Source of the DNA: Myxococcales bacterium
Lineage (GTDB): Bacteria > Myxococcota_A > Polyangia > Nannocystales > Nannocystaceae
DNA length: 64,000 bases
Assembly: GCA_020633335.1 (NCBI GenBank)
Contig: JACKDU010000011.1
Coordinates: 310,001-374,000, forward strand
Direction: 5' to 3'
Shown here: positions 35,489 to 44,652 of the stretch, one piece after another
Numbering within the stretch: position 1 is the stretch's first letter
Layout: every line of letters begins with the position of its first letter
Program-made: the position numbers and the translations under genes
Notes under the pieces: model-generated
What the model was told of the DNA's origin: nothing
Database searches by the model: none
What the model saw: the letters and a program-made list of their open reading frames with translations, nothing else

Positions 35489-36384
35489 TGGGCTTCGCCT
35501 TCGCCTTCGCGGAGGTCCTTGAGGATGGCGCCGAGGTTGCGGCCCTCGGGGCTGTCGGGATCGAGGGGGAGGAGGGGGAGGCGGAGGTCCGGGCGGCAGC
35601 GGCCGATCATCGCCATCGCCGCCTTGACCGGGATCGGGTTGGCGACCGTAAAGAGCGCCCGGGTGAGCGGGAGGTGGCGGCGATGGAGCGCCCGCGCCTG
35701 CTCCCAGCGGCCCTCGCGGGCGGCCTTGCAGAGGTCGGCGACGAGCGCCGGGAGGACGTTCGAGACCACCGAGATCACCCCGTCGCCGCCGGCCGCGAGG
35801 AAGGAGAGGAGGGTGAAGTCATCGCCGCTGAGGAGGGCGAAGTCGTCGCCGCAGAGCTCGCGGATCTGCGAGGCCCGGTGCATGTCGCCGGTCGCCTCCT
35901 TGATCCCGACGATCTTGGGGTGGTCGGCGAGGAGCGCGACCGTCTCCGGCTTCATGTCGACCGCCGTCCGACCGGGGACGTTGTAGAGGATCACCGGCGT
36001 CGAGGTGGCGTCGGCGATCGCCCGGAAGTGGGCGACGAGGCCCGCCTGGGTCGGCTTATTGTAGTAGGGGGTGACGTGGAGGGTGGCCGCGACCCCGAGG
36101 GCGGCGCAGGCCTTGGTCAGCTCGATCGCCCTGCGGGTGTCGTTCGACCCCGCGCCGGCGATCACCGGCACCCGCCCGCGGGCGATCTCGGTGACCAGCG
36201 AGACCACGTGGAGGTGCTCGGGGACCGAGAGGGTCGTCGCCTCGCCGGTGGTCCCGCAGGGGACCAGGCCGTCGATCCCGGCGGCGATCTGCTCCTCGAC
36301 GAGCTCGCCGATGGCGGCGTCGTCGATCGTGTGATCACGCATCGGCGTGACAAGGGCTGTGAATGCTCCGCGGAGGCTCACCAT
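35485..36384 (-). CDS. dapA: 4-hydroxy-tetrahydrodipicolinate synthase
   Basis: A 299-residue TIM-barrel aldolase that condenses pyruvate with aspartate semialdehyde. The Schiff-base Lys162 is in VGIKEATGD. Tyr134 (ILYNVPGR) and the GTTGE loop (Thr45, Thr46) complete the active site. Length is standard. It is the first gene of a two-gene operon with dapB. A TACGTT hexamer lies 12 bases before the ATG. Confidence 0.97.
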   Translation of the reverse strand: MVSLRGAFTALVTPMRDHTIDDAAIGELVEEQIAAGIDGLVPCGTTGEATTLSVPEHLHVVSLVTEIARGRVPVIAGAGSNDTRRAIELTKACAALGVAATLHVTPYYNKPTQAGLVAHFRAIADATSTPVILYNVPGRTAVDMKPETVALLADHPKIVGIKEATGDMHRASQIRELCGDDFALLSGDDFTLLSFLAAGGDGVISVVSNVLPALVADLCKAAREGRWEQARALHRRHLPLTRALFTVANPIPVKAAMAMIGRCRPDLRLPLLPLDPDSPEGRNLGAILKDLREGEGEAQ

Positions 36385-36508
36385 GGCAGCGGCGGCAACG
36401 TAGCACCCCGAGCCAGGCGCTCGCCAGGGTCGCCGCGGGGATTTCGCGAGGCCCTGCGACGGAATAACGCCGCTCGATCGCCGCGTCGTCGGCGAGCGTC
36501 GACCGGGC

Positions 36509-36952
36509 TCAGGTCGATCCCCAGGTCAGGGGCTCGGCGACCGCGAGGATCCGCGGCTCGCCGCGCTCACCGATCTCGGCGAGGCAGACGCTCGCGCTCC
36601 CCGGGCGGTGGGGCGGCGGGAGCTCGAGCGTGAGGCGCCCGTCGGCGGCGGCGCAGGGGCGCGAGGTCACGTAGATCGAGCGGCCGCGGAAGGCGATCAC
36701 CAGGAGGTGCGCGCCGGAGGGCGGCGCGGCCTGCCAGCGGAGCTCGAGGGTGCGGCCGTCGCCGCGGGCGTGGAGCGCGGGGCCGTCGAGGATCGCCAGG
36801 CGCTCGCGCAGGACCAGCGCCGCGCCGGCGAAGGGATCGGCCTCGAGGACCGCGTCGAGGGTCTCGCGGGCCCGATGATAGTGACCCTGACGCATGTAGA
36901 TCTGCGCCATCGTCGGGCTCGCCAGGCGATCGCGGGCGCCCTGACGGCTCAT
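36509..36952 (-). CDS. Small TPR-containing protein of unknown function
   Basis: A 147-residue protein with one TPR-like helix pair (MAQIYMRQGHYHRARETLDAVLEADP), then a beta-rich domain of about 75 residues (RTLELRWQAAP, LLVIAFRGRSIYVTSRPCAA). It is translationally coupled to ribF by a four-base ATGA overlap. The beta-rich part is not recognised. A role linked to riboflavin kinase is not obvious. Confidence 0.78.
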   Translation of the reverse strand: MSRQGARDRLASPTMAQIYMRQGHYHRARETLDAVLEADPFAGAALVLRERLAILDGPALHARGDGRTLELRWQAAPPSGAHLLVIAFRGRSIYVTSRPCAAADGRLTLELPPPHRPGSASVCLAEIGERGEPRILAVAEPLTWGST

Positions 36953-37947
36953 GCGCTGCGCCCCCGATCGAGGCTCTCGTCGGCCGGCGGCCGCCAGATC
37001 GTCGCCAGGCGCCCGGCGTCGGCGATCGCCCGCGCGGCCGCGAGGTCGCCGGCGATCGCCGCCTTGAGCGCGTCGACGTCGGCGAAGCGCTGCTCGTCGC
37101 GGAGGCGCTCGATGAACGCGACCTCGACCTCCACCCCGTAGAGGCGCTCGCCGAGATCGACGCCGAGGGCGTGGACCTCGAGGGCGAGCTCGCCGGGGCC
37201 GAAGGTCGGGCTCTGGCCGAGGTTGGCGGCGGCCGGCCAGAGCTCGCCGTAGAGATCGCTGCGGCGATCGACGACCTGGAGGGCGGCGGCGTAGACCCCG
37301 GGGCGCGGCAGGAGGGCGTCGGGGCAGGCGACGTTGGCGGTCGGCACCCCGAGGCCGCGGCCTCGCCCGGCGCCGTGGACGACCTCGCCCTCGACCGCGT
37401 AGCAGCGGCCGAGGAGGGCCGCGGCCTCGGCGACCTCGCCCGCGCGGATCGCCGCGCGGATCCCCGACGAGCCGATCTTGCGCGGGCTCCCGGGGATCAA
37501 GATCTCGCCGACGATCGCGAGATCGATCGCCGCCGGCGCGAGGAGATCGCGGAGCTCGTCGGTGCCGCCGCGGCGCCCGGCGCCGAAGCGAAAGTCCTCG
37601 CCGACGACCACCGCCGCCGGCCGCAGCCCGTCGATCAGGATCGCCTGGGCGAAGCGCTCGGGCTCCATCGCCGCCATCTGCCGGCTGAAGGGGAGGAGGA
37701 CCAGGTGATCGACGCCGAGGTGGGCGCAGACCCGCTCGCGCTGGCCGCCGCTCTGGAGGAGGACCGGCGCGCGCTCCGGCGCCAGCACCCGGGCCGGGTG
37801 GGGATCAAAGGTGACCAGGGCGATCCGCGGCCGGAGCTCGGCGGCCCGCTGCAGGAGCGCCTGATGGCCGAGGTGGAGGCCGTCGAAGGCGCCGATGCAC
37901 GCGGCGGTGTCCGGCGGGAGGGCGGCGAGCTGGCGCAGGACCTTCAT
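36949..37947 (-). CDS. ribF: Bifunctional riboflavin kinase / FAD synthetase
   Basis: A 332-residue cytosolic enzyme that makes FMN and then FAD. The N-terminal nucleotidyltransferase domain has GAFDGLHLGHQALL and the conserved ISSTxxR-like segment as IGSSGIRAAI. The C-terminal kinase domain has GRGRGLGVPTANV (phosphate and Thr-Asn site), PGVYAA and NLGQSPTFG. Length is typical. Its stop overlaps the TPR gene start. Confidence 0.95.
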   Translation of the reverse strand: MKVLRQLAALPPDTAACIGAFDGLHLGHQALLQRAAELRPRIALVTFDPHPARVLAPERAPVLLQSGGQRERVCAHLGVDHLVLLPFSRQMAAMEPERFAQAILIDGLRPAAVVVGEDFRFGAGRRGGTDELRDLLAPAAIDLAIVGEILIPGSPRKIGSSGIRAAIRAGEVAEAAALLGRCYAVEGEVVHGAGRGRGLGVPTANVACPDALLPRPGVYAAALQVVDRRSDLYGELWPAAANLGQSPTFGPGELALEVHALGVDLGERLYGVEVEVAFIERLRDEQRFADVDALKAAIAGDLAAARAIADAGRLATIWRPPADESLDRGRSA

Positions 37948-38053
37948 GAGCGGCCGGGGCGAAACCTATCATGGTGGGCCAGGGGCGCTCTGGCGCGCGG
38001 TGTGACGGTCCCCACGGGGCGATCTCCGGGGCGATCTGCGGCCCCGGGTGCGC

Positions 38054-38059
38054 TACCCT
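38054..38059 (+). promoter_or_regulatory. TACCCT element, leaderless pattern
   Basis: TACCCT ends 6 bases before the ATG at 38066, with no Shine-Dalgarno sequence between. Confidence 0.45.
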
Positions 38060-38065
38060 CGGGTG

Positions 38066-38479
38066 ATGTCGACCCGCCGAGCGATCGCCCGCCCCGTCGC
38101 GCTGGCCCTCGCGCTCCTCGCCGCCTGCGGCGGGGGCCCGACCAAGCATGAGCTCTATATGGAGGGGATGAAGATCGAGGGCGAGGCCTCGCGCGGCGAG
38201 TGTCAGCCGGCCTTCGACACCTCGCTCAAGGCCCACGTCCTCGACGGCGACGTCGTCCAGGGCTGCCTCCACAAGACCGAGGAGGCGATCGCCCTCTACG
38301 AGCAGGCGAAGGCCAAGGGCCTCGAGGATCTCGACTTCGTGAAGACCCACGAGCGGGCGCTCGAGCGGAAGGCGCACCTCGAGTCGATGCTCAAGGTGAT
38401 CCGGCAGATCGAGCGCCCCGACGGGCCCTACCCCGGGGCGCCGCCCGGGAGCGCGCCCCCGGATCCCAACGCACCCTGA
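38066..38479 (+). CDS. Small lipoprotein of unknown function
   Basis: A 137-residue lipoprotein. The signal peptide ends ALALLAAC (Cys19). The mature part is helical and charged (HELYMEGMKIEGEASRGECQ, EEAIALYEQAKAKG), reminiscent of a single TPR-like unit, and ends in a Pro/Gly-rich tail. The ATG at 38066 is chosen over a GTG at 38048 because it gives a compact signal peptide and sits just after TACCCT. Confidence 0.78.
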   Translation: MSTRRAIARPVALALALLAACGGGPTKHELYMEGMKIEGEASRGECQPAFDTSLKAHVLDGDVVQGCLHKTEEAIALYEQAKAKGLEDLDFVKTHERALERKAHLESMLKVIRQIERPDGPYPGAPPGSAPPDPNAP

Positions 38480-38509
38480 GCGCACGTCGCCAATAAACGA
38501 CGTTCAGGG
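38474..38509. terminator. Bidirectional hairpin between convergent genes
   Basis: Inner stem 38484-38489 with 38498-38503 and outer stem 38474-38479 with 38504-38509, with a small bulge between. It overlaps both stop regions. No T-run is present, but the loop is AT-rich. Confidence 0.5.
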
Positions 38510-39397
38510 CAGCGCGCCGTCCTCGATCCAGCGGGCGAGGAGCGCCATGTCGCGGTAGGGCATCGGCCCGTTGAGGGGCATCGCCGAGCCGCGGACCGCG
38601 TGGAGCGGCTCGCCGTCGGCGTCACGCACCAGCTTCTGGATGAGAAAGCTCTCGGATGGCTGGTGCGGCGTGATCTTGGGGAAGCCGGTCGAGCTCGGCG
38701 TCGGATCGAGGACCAGGGCGCGAAAGGCCGCCTCCGGGCTCGAGAGGTCGAGGCGATCGCGGGCGAGGCCGTAGGGCTGCCGGTGACAGGTGCAGAGCCC
38801 GCGCGCGGGATCGAAGGGGCCGTCCTCGGCGTAGAGATCCCCCAGGGTGATCGGCGGCGGCGGCTCGGGGCGCGCTGGCGCCTCGTCGCCGGGGGCGCCC
38901 GCGGCCCGGAGCTCGAGGTAGGCCTCGACGGTCCCGTCCTCGAGCTCGATCCAGGGCTCAACGTCGGTGTCGACGCGCTCGCCCGCCCAGCCGATGGGCG
39001 AGGGGCGGACGCGCACGCGGTAGCGCGTGCCCGGTCGCAGCGCGCTCCGCGGGCGGATCGAGAGGACCGATCCCTCGCACCAGGGCGCGTCCGGGAGGGG
39101 CCCGAGGCCGCCCGGGGGCTGCCAGGGGAAGAGCTGGATCGCCACCTCGGTGTCGAAGACGTTGAGCCCCGAGGACAGGATCGCGTCGAAGGTGCCGAAC
39201 GATCGCGGGTCGAGCGCAGCCGAGAAGCAGAGGTCGATCTGCGTCAGGGGATCGACCGCGTCCGCGCCGTCGGCGGGGTAGGTCGCGCGGATCGTCAGGG
39301 GCTCCGCGTCTGCGATCGCGTCCTCGTCCACCCAGGCGCAGGCGGAGATCTGGGCCACTGCAAGGATGGCCAGGGGCGCCAGGGGGCGGCCGAGCAT
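38504..39397 (-). CDS. Lipoprotein with Ig-like domain and degenerate cytochrome-c-like motif
   Basis: A 297-residue lipoprotein. The signal ends AVAQISAC. A bacterial Ig-like domain follows (IRATYPADGADAVDPLTQID, RYRVRVRP). The C-terminal part looks like the c-type cytochrome-like domains of myxobacterial and planctomycete surface proteins. It ends with MPLNGPMPYRDMALLARWIE, the usual distal-Met region. The heme site reads LCTCH, so it is CxCH rather than CxxCH, and covalent heme attachment is uncertain. GATAGG lies 10 bases before the ATG. Confidence 0.75.
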   Translation of the reverse strand: MLGRPLAPLAILAVAQISACAWVDEDAIADAEPLTIRATYPADGADAVDPLTQIDLCFSAALDPRSFGTFDAILSSGLNVFDTEVAIQLFPWQPPGGLGPLPDAPWCEGSVLSIRPRSALRPGTRYRVRVRPSPIGWAGERVDTDVEPWIELEDGTVEAYLELRAAGAPGDEAPARPEPPPPITLGDLYAEDGPFDPARGLCTCHRQPYGLARDRLDLSSPEAAFRALVLDPTPSSTGFPKITPHQPSESFLIQKLVRDADGEPLHAVRGSAMPLNGPMPYRDMALLARWIEDGALP

Positions 39398-39407
39398 CGC
39401 CCCGAAG

Positions 39408-39413
39408 CCTATC
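39408..39413 (-). promoter_or_regulatory. GATAGG -10-like element
   Basis: The reverse strand reads GATAGG, 10 bases before the ATG at 39397. It is a weaker match to the leaderless pattern than TAnnnT. Confidence 0.3.
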
Positions 39414-39519
39414 AGGGTCGCCCCCCGCTGGGGATGTCGGCAATGATCGCGCCGCCCGGGCGCGGCGGATGGCTGGCGATTTCGGCCGTCGACCGCCAGC
39501 CAGCGGGGTGGCCGTGTTA

Positions 39520-39549
39520 TTGACCCCCCGCGCACGGCCCTGCTATCGT
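39520..39549 (+). promoter_or_regulatory. Sigma-70-like promoter of the DUF4398-OmpA-barrel operon
   Basis: TTGACC (39520-39525) and TATCGT (39544-39549) are separated by 18 bases. The predicted start point is about 60 bases before the GTG at 39617. Confidence 0.55.
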
Positions 39550-39616
39550 CCGGCCGATTTCGGCTGTGTTGTCCTGGGCCTCGGGCCCCGGTCAACCCTC
39601 GAACCAGGGAGCCCCC

Positions 39617-40057
39617 GTGTCTCGACGCACGCGTCCACGAATTGTGCACCTCACTGTCCTCGCCGGCTTGCTCGTCGCGGGTTGTGGGCCATTCGGCTAC
39701 CTCAAGAAGGTCGCCCGTGAGTCCAGCAAGGCGGTCGCCGACGCCGAGGCCGCAGGAGCCGAGGAGAACGCGCCCTACGAGTACTGGGGCGCGGTCACCT
39801 ACCTGGAGCAGGCCAAGATCCTGATGGGCTACAGCGAGTACGAGCGCTCGTTCGACTACGGCGAACGGGCCAAGCAGCTCGGTGAAGAGGCCAAGGACAA
39901 GGCGGAGATGCGGCGGACCGGCAAGATGGTCGAGACCGCCGACGGCGACCAGGCCGGCGGTGACGCGGGCGCTGAGGCCAGCGGCGACGCCAGCGCCGAG
40001 GTCGGCGAGGGCGAGGCCAGCGCAGAGGCCTCCTTCTCGGTCGGAGGTGACAAGTGA
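39617..40057 (+). CDS. DUF4398-type lipoprotein
   Basis: A 146-residue lipoprotein. The signal ends LLVAGC (Cys23). The helical region fits the DUF4398 pattern (APYEYWGAVTYLEQAKILMG, YGERAKQLGEEAKDKA), which often occurs beside OmpA-type proteins. An Ala/Gly/Ser/Glu-rich tail follows. The GTG at 39617 has AGGGA seven bases upstream. The downstream OmpA gene starts within its last codons (GTGA overlap), so the pair is coupled. Confidence 0.85.
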   Translation: MSRRTRPRIVHLTVLAGLLVAGCGPFGYLKKVARESSKAVADAEAAGAEENAPYEYWGAVTYLEQAKILMGYSEYERSFDYGERAKQLGEEAKDKAEMRRTGKMVETADGDQAGGDAGAEASGDASAEVGEGEASAEASFSVGGDK

Positions 40058-41301
40058 AGCGCCGTACCAGCAGAGCTCTCGTGATCGCGTCGGTGGTCGT
40101 CTCGACCACGGCCCTCCTCTCGTGCGCCGGCCAGACCCTCCTGGGCAAGGTCGACGGGACCAACACGGTCCTCCAGGGCGCGATCACGGATGGTTCCAAG
40201 ACGATCGGCTGCGCCCCGAAGGAGACGGCGATCGCCGAGGCGAACATCCGCTTCGCCCAGGACGCGCTGGCGATGGGTGAGTACTACCGCGGCAAGGATC
40301 ACGCCGAGAAGGCCGAGATCTACACCGCGCTCGCCCGCAAGAAGACCGACCCGGTCCGCTGCAAGGAGGGCAAGCCCACCGATCTCGTGATCACCGAGGG
40401 CGACCGCGACGGCGACGGCTACTCCGATCAGGTCGACAAGTGCCCGGATGATCCGGAGGACTTCGACTCCTTCGAGGACGACGACGGCTGCCCCGACAAG
40501 GACAACGACGGCGACGGGGTCCTCGACGCCGCCGAGTTCGTCGACGGCCGCTGGGTCAACAACGACAAGAAGATCGAGAACGGCCGCGAGATCGACTGCC
40601 GCAACGAGCCCGAGGACTTCGACGAGTTCGAGGACGAGGACGGCTGCCCCGAGCCGGACAACGACCGCGACACGATCATCGACGCGAACGACAAGTGTCC
40701 GAACGACCCCGAGGACTTCGACCAGTTCGAGGACGAGGACGGCTGCCCGGACAAGGACAACGACAACGACGGCGTCCTCGACGCGGCCGAGCTGAACCGG
40801 AACCCGGACGGCACCTACACCTGGACCAACAACGACAAGATGATGGAGAACGGCGTCGAGAAGGACTGCCGCAACCTCCCCGAGGACATGGACGGCGACC
40901 GCGACGAAGACGGCTGCCCCGACGTCCTCCTCATCGACGACTGCCAGATCAAGCTCAGCGACAAGATCTACTTCAAGTTCGACAAGTGGGACATCGACCC
41001 GGTGTCCTACAAGGTCCTCGACGAGGTCATGGACACCCTCAACGCCGCCCCGACCATCAAGGTCTGGGTCGACGGTCACACCGACTCGAAGGGCTCGAAC
41101 AAGTACAACAAGAAGCTCTCGCAGAAGCGCGTCGACGCGGTCGCCAAGTACCTCATCGACAAGGGCATCGGGGCGGACCGCCTCGAGCCGCGTGGCTTCG
41201 GCGAAGAGGTGCCGATCGCCGACAACAAGACCGCCGAGGGGCGCGCCGAGAACCGCCGCGTCGAGTTCAACCTCAAGGACTGCAAGAAGCGGGTCAAGTA
41301 G
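40054..41301 (+). CDS. OmpA-family lipoprotein with TSP3-like calcium repeats
   Basis: A 415-residue outer-membrane lipoprotein. The signal ends TTALLSC (Cys24). A helical region similar to the upstream protein comes first (residues 50-105). Thrombospondin-3-like calcium repeats follow (DRDGDGYSDQVDKCP, DNDGDGVLDAAEF, DNDRDTIIDANDKCP, DNDNDGVLDAAEL). The C-terminal peptidoglycan-binding OmpA domain (about 295-412) contains IYFKFDKWDI, VDGHTDSKGS and RVEFNL. It would tie the outer membrane to the cell wall. A strong GGAGGTGA precedes the GTG start. Confidence 0.92.
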   Translation: MKRRTSRALVIASVVVSTTALLSCAGQTLLGKVDGTNTVLQGAITDGSKTIGCAPKETAIAEANIRFAQDALAMGEYYRGKDHAEKAEIYTALARKKTDPVRCKEGKPTDLVITEGDRDGDGYSDQVDKCPDDPEDFDSFEDDDGCPDKDNDGDGVLDAAEFVDGRWVNNDKKIENGREIDCRNEPEDFDEFEDEDGCPEPDNDRDTIIDANDKCPNDPEDFDQFEDEDGCPDKDNDNDGVLDAAELNRNPDGTYTWTNNDKMMENGVEKDCRNLPEDMDGDRDEDGCPDVLLIDDCQIKLSDKIYFKFDKWDIDPVSYKVLDEVMDTLNAAPTIKVWVDGHTDSKGSNKYNKKLSQKRVDAVAKYLIDKGIGADRLEPRGFGEEVPIADNKTAEGRAENRRVEFNLKDCKKRVK

Positions 41302-41334
41302 GTGCTGGCGCCGGGCGGCAGGGAGCAGGCAGGT

Positions 41335-43200
41335 ATGGACACCACGGTCTCAGCGCATGGCGGCCTCCGCCGCCTCTCCCGCGTCGTCGGCGGCCTCGTC
41401 GTCGCCTCGGCCCTGCTCCTCTCGTCGACCGCCGAGGCGGGCGATCGAGAGGCCCTCAAGGTCGCCTTCAACAAGGCCCTCGGCCAGTACAACAACCTCG
41501 AGCTCGACGAGGCCCTCAAGGGCATCGACGAGGCGATCAAGGCCGGTCGGGACGAGGATCCGAACGACCCCGCGCTCGCGCCGCTCCTGGTCCTTCGGGC
41601 AGGTATCATCTACTCGAACACCGGCGACGCGGACCAGACCAAGGCCGCCCTCAAGGAGGCGGTCGAGGTCGACTACCACGTCCAGGTGCCGATCGAGCTC
41701 CGGGCCGAGCAGTTCCAGGGCTTCCTCGACGAGGTCCGGAGCGGCGCCTCGGCGCCCTCGGAGTCCGTCCGCCACGATCCGCCGACCGCGACCTGCGGCG
41801 GCGACATCGAGTTCTCCTTCCTGGTCTCGGGGATGGTCGACGGCGGTCAGGTCGCCTTCTACTGGCGCAAGGGCAGCAGCGGCGAGTTCGAGTCGGTGAG
41901 CATGGACACCTTCGGCAACCTGGCGACGGTCACCGTCCCGGCGTCCGATCACGGTGACGCGTCGATCGAGTACTTCGTCTACGTCTTCGACGGCGACAAC
42001 AAGGAGCAGGCGAACAAGGGCGACCAGGACAACCCGATGGTCCTCTCGTTCTCCTGCGGCGGCGACGAGCCCGAGCCCGAGCCCGAGCCGCCGCCGAAGC
42101 CGAAGACCACCCTCGGGAAGTTCTTCGTCACCCTCAACTTCGGCACCGGCGCTGGCATCGCCCGCGGCGTCGCCGACATGAGCTACCGCCAGTACTCGCC
42201 GCGCTACCGCGACCAGTCGACCGGCGAGCAGTTCGTCTACGGCTCGCGCGAGTACGCCTGCGCGATCGCTCGCTGGGCCTACCCCCAGGACGAGCTGCCG
42301 GGCGACGCGATCACCTTCCAGAACAAGCTCACCGAGATCCAGGCGCTCTCGGGCCAGCTCCCGGAGGGGCTCTCCTTCTTCGGCCCCGGGATGACCCCGC
42401 AGTCGATCGCCCTCGCCTACGACTCGAACTACTGCAGCGAGCACCACCCGGTCCAGACCGGCATGGCCTCGGCGCCCTTCCACATCGCCCCCGAGTTCGG
42501 CTTCCGGATCGGCGACAAGATCGTCGTCTCGGTCTTCTCCCGCCTCCAGGTCGTCACGGGCTCGAAGGTCTACCGCGATGACCCCAAGGAGGCCTACCCC
42601 GCCTCCTTCGCCAACAACGTCTACGACGTGATCCACGCCAACCCCGACGGCGTGCGGGTCAAGCCGCCCTTCGCCTGGAGCGTCGGCGTCAAGGGCAAGT
42701 ACTACCTCGGCAAGGACGACTCGAAGTTCCGGCTCTTCGTCGGCGGCTTCGGCGGCTACGGCACCGCCCGCCTCCGGGTGAACATGAACTTCGCGAACGA
42801 CCGCAACGGCAACTCGATCCCCGACGATCGGGAGTTCGCCTACGACCTCGTCAACGAGGACGCGCCCTTCGACGCGACGACCAACCCCTGCACGCCGGTG
42901 TGGCCCTACAACAGCGGCTGCGTCCCCGGGGACGGCACCGACCCGATCAACAACCTCGGCGATCGGGACCGGGCGCAGGCGACCTACAAGGCCCAGAACG
43001 CCGACAAGGATCCCCGGATCGACACCGTCGGCATCGGCCGCGGGATGCTCGGCGCGACCGTCGGCTTCCACTACCAGATCGTCAAGAACTTCGGCGTCTC
43101 GTCGGAGCTCCAGATCGGCGGATGGCTCGGCGGCAAGAAGGCGCCGACGACCTCGAGCCTCCTCTTCGACCTCAACGTCGGCCCGGTCATCTCCTTCTGA
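41335..43200 (+). CDS. Outer-membrane protein with TPR-like N-terminus and beta-barrel
   Basis: A 621-residue exported protein with a signal peptide (ASALLLSSTAEA), a helical TPR-like region (about 40-125), an Ig-like domain (about 140-235: SVRHDPPTATCGGDIEFSF, IEYFVYVFDGDN), a Pro/Glu linker (EPEPEPEPPPKPK) and a beta-barrel of about 360 residues ending in Phe. It is the third gene of the DUF4398-OmpA operon (33-base gap), so the three proteins probably form one envelope complex. An in-frame GTG at 41302 directly abuts the previous stop and is less likely than ATG 41335. Confidence 0.82.
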   Translation: MDTTVSAHGGLRRLSRVVGGLVVASALLLSSTAEAGDREALKVAFNKALGQYNNLELDEALKGIDEAIKAGRDEDPNDPALAPLLVLRAGIIYSNTGDADQTKAALKEAVEVDYHVQVPIELRAEQFQGFLDEVRSGASAPSESVRHDPPTATCGGDIEFSFLVSGMVDGGQVAFYWRKGSSGEFESVSMDTFGNLATVTVPASDHGDASIEYFVYVFDGDNKEQANKGDQDNPMVLSFSCGGDEPEPEPEPPPKPKTTLGKFFVTLNFGTGAGIARGVADMSYRQYSPRYRDQSTGEQFVYGSREYACAIARWAYPQDELPGDAITFQNKLTEIQALSGQLPEGLSFFGPGMTPQSIALAYDSNYCSEHHPVQTGMASAPFHIAPEFGFRIGDKIVVSVFSRLQVVTGSKVYRDDPKEAYPASFANNVYDVIHANPDGVRVKPPFAWSVGVKGKYYLGKDDSKFRLFVGGFGGYGTARLRVNMNFANDRNGNSIPDDREFAYDLVNEDAPFDATTNPCTPVWPYNSGCVPGDGTDPINNLGDRDRAQATYKAQNADKDPRIDTVGIGRGMLGATVGFHYQIVKNFGVSSELQIGGWLGGKKAPTTSSLLFDLNVGPVISF

Positions 43201-43292
43201 TCGGCCCGCGCGGCGGGGCGGCCCTCCGGTCGGCATCGGCCGAGGCGTGAGCGAGCGCGCGTCAGCGCGGCCCCCTCGGCGCTGGCATGAGC

Positions 43293-43298
43293 TATGCT
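43293..43298 (+). promoter_or_regulatory. TATGCT -10-like element; decides the methyltransferase start
   Basis: TATGCT ends 10 bases before the ATG at 43309. The alternative ATG at 43294 lies inside this hexamer, which argues for 43309. Confidence 0.45.
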
Positions 43299-43308
43299 GC
43301 GCCCCCTC

Positions 43309-44652
43309 ATGAGCTCGCCGCCAGGATCCGCCAGCCGCTCGCGCAAACCGCCCGTCGACGCCTCTGGCGATCGCGGCGGCGGTGGTGGCGGGCGCCGGCG
43401 CCCCGAGGTCCGGCCGAGCGGGCCGCCGAAGCGAAAGCGCGGCGACAAGAACGTCCGCCCCGGCGTCCGCGGTCCCAACGTCAAGGTGACGCAGGCGGTC
43501 GCGCGCCTCCTCCGCGGCGGTCACCCGTGGATCTTCCGCTCGGCGCTCCGGCGCGAGACGGAGCTCGCCGAGGGCTCGGTGATCTCGGTGATCGACGACG
43601 ACGGCTACTCGATCGGCTGGGGCCTGGTCGAAGGGGAGGGGGCGATCGCCGTCCGCATGCTCTCGCTCGCTCCGGAGCTGAGCTGGGACGCGGCCGAGAT
43701 GAGCCGGCGGGTCGCCGCCGCGCTCGCCCTCCGCGTGGGGCTCGGGCTCCCCGAGGCGCACCGGATCATCCACGGCGAGGCCGACGGCTTCCCCGGGATC
43801 GCGGTCGATCGCATGGGCGACTTCCTGCTGATCTACAAGTACGCGAAGATCGCCGAGACCTACCTCGACACCCTGATCCCGATCCTCGCCGAGCAGGCGA
43901 TGCCCGCCGGCGGCGGGATCTACCTCCAGGATCGCGTGCGCCCGGTGACCCCGGACGATCGCCGGCCGCCGGCCTTCCACGTCGCCGGCAAGGCGGCGCC
44001 GCCCGACGTCGAGGTCGACGAGGACGGGCAGCGCTACCTCGTCGACGTCACCGCCCCGGTCTCGCCCGGCCTCTTCTACGACCTCCGCGAGGGTCGCCGC
44101 CTGGTCGAGGCCTGGTCCCGCGATCGCTCGGTCCTCAACCTCTTCTCGTTCACCGGCGCCTTCGCCCTCCGGGCGCTCCGCGGCGGCGCGCGCTCGGTGA
44201 CCAACGTCGACGCGGCCGCCCGCTCGCACGCCCGCTGCCGCCAGAACCTCGCCGCCTCCGGGCTCGACCCCGAGGCCGCCGAGGCGCTCACCGGCGACGT
44301 CTTCCGCCACCTCGAGCGCTTCCGCCAGCGCGGCCGGGTCTTCGACATGGTCGTCGTCGATCCGCCGCCCTTCTCCAACGTCAAGGGCGCGGTCTTCTCG
44401 GCGCTCCGCGACTACGGCGATCTCCTGACCTCGATCGCCCCGGTGGTCGCCCCCGGCGGCCTGGTCCTGGCGGTCTGCAACGCGGTCCGGCTGAGCGAGG
44501 AGGAGTTCCTCCTCGCGCTCGGCGAGGGGGCCGCGGCGGCCGGGCGATCGGCCCGCCTCCTCGGCGAGTGCGGTCTCCCGCCCGACTTCCCGGTGTTGCC
44601 GGCCTTCATCGAGGGGCGCTACCTCAAGGTGAAGCTCCTCCAGCTCCCCTAG
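43309..44652 (+). CDS. Class I SAM-dependent rRNA methyltransferase (RlmI/RlmK-like)
   Basis: A 447-residue methyltransferase. A disordered basic/Gly-rich N-terminus of about 55 residues precedes a PUA-like domain (GGHPWIFRSALR, GWGLVEGEGAIAVRML). The Rossmann catalytic domain has VLNLFSFTGAFALRALRGGA as SAM motif I and MVVVDPPPFSN as the catalytic motif. The RlmI group methylates cytosine in 23S rRNA; no catalytic Cys in the usual position is checked here, so the exact target is unsure. ATG 43294 would add five residues. Confidence 0.88.
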   Translation: MSSPPGSASRSRKPPVDASGDRGGGGGGRRRPEVRPSGPPKRKRGDKNVRPGVRGPNVKVTQAVARLLRGGHPWIFRSALRRETELAEGSVISVIDDDGYSIGWGLVEGEGAIAVRMLSLAPELSWDAAEMSRRVAAALALRVGLGLPEAHRIIHGEADGFPGIAVDRMGDFLLIYKYAKIAETYLDTLIPILAEQAMPAGGGIYLQDRVRPVTPDDRRPPAFHVAGKAAPPDVEVDEDGQRYLVDVTAPVSPGLFYDLREGRRLVEAWSRDRSVLNLFSFTGAFALRALRGGARSVTNVDAAARSHARCRQNLAASGLDPEAAEALTGDVFRHLERFRQRGRVFDMVVVDPPPFSNVKGAVFSALRDYGDLLTSIAPVVAPGGLVLAVCNAVRLSEEEFLLALGEGAAAAGRSARLLGECGLPPDFPVLPAFIEGRYLKVKLLQLP

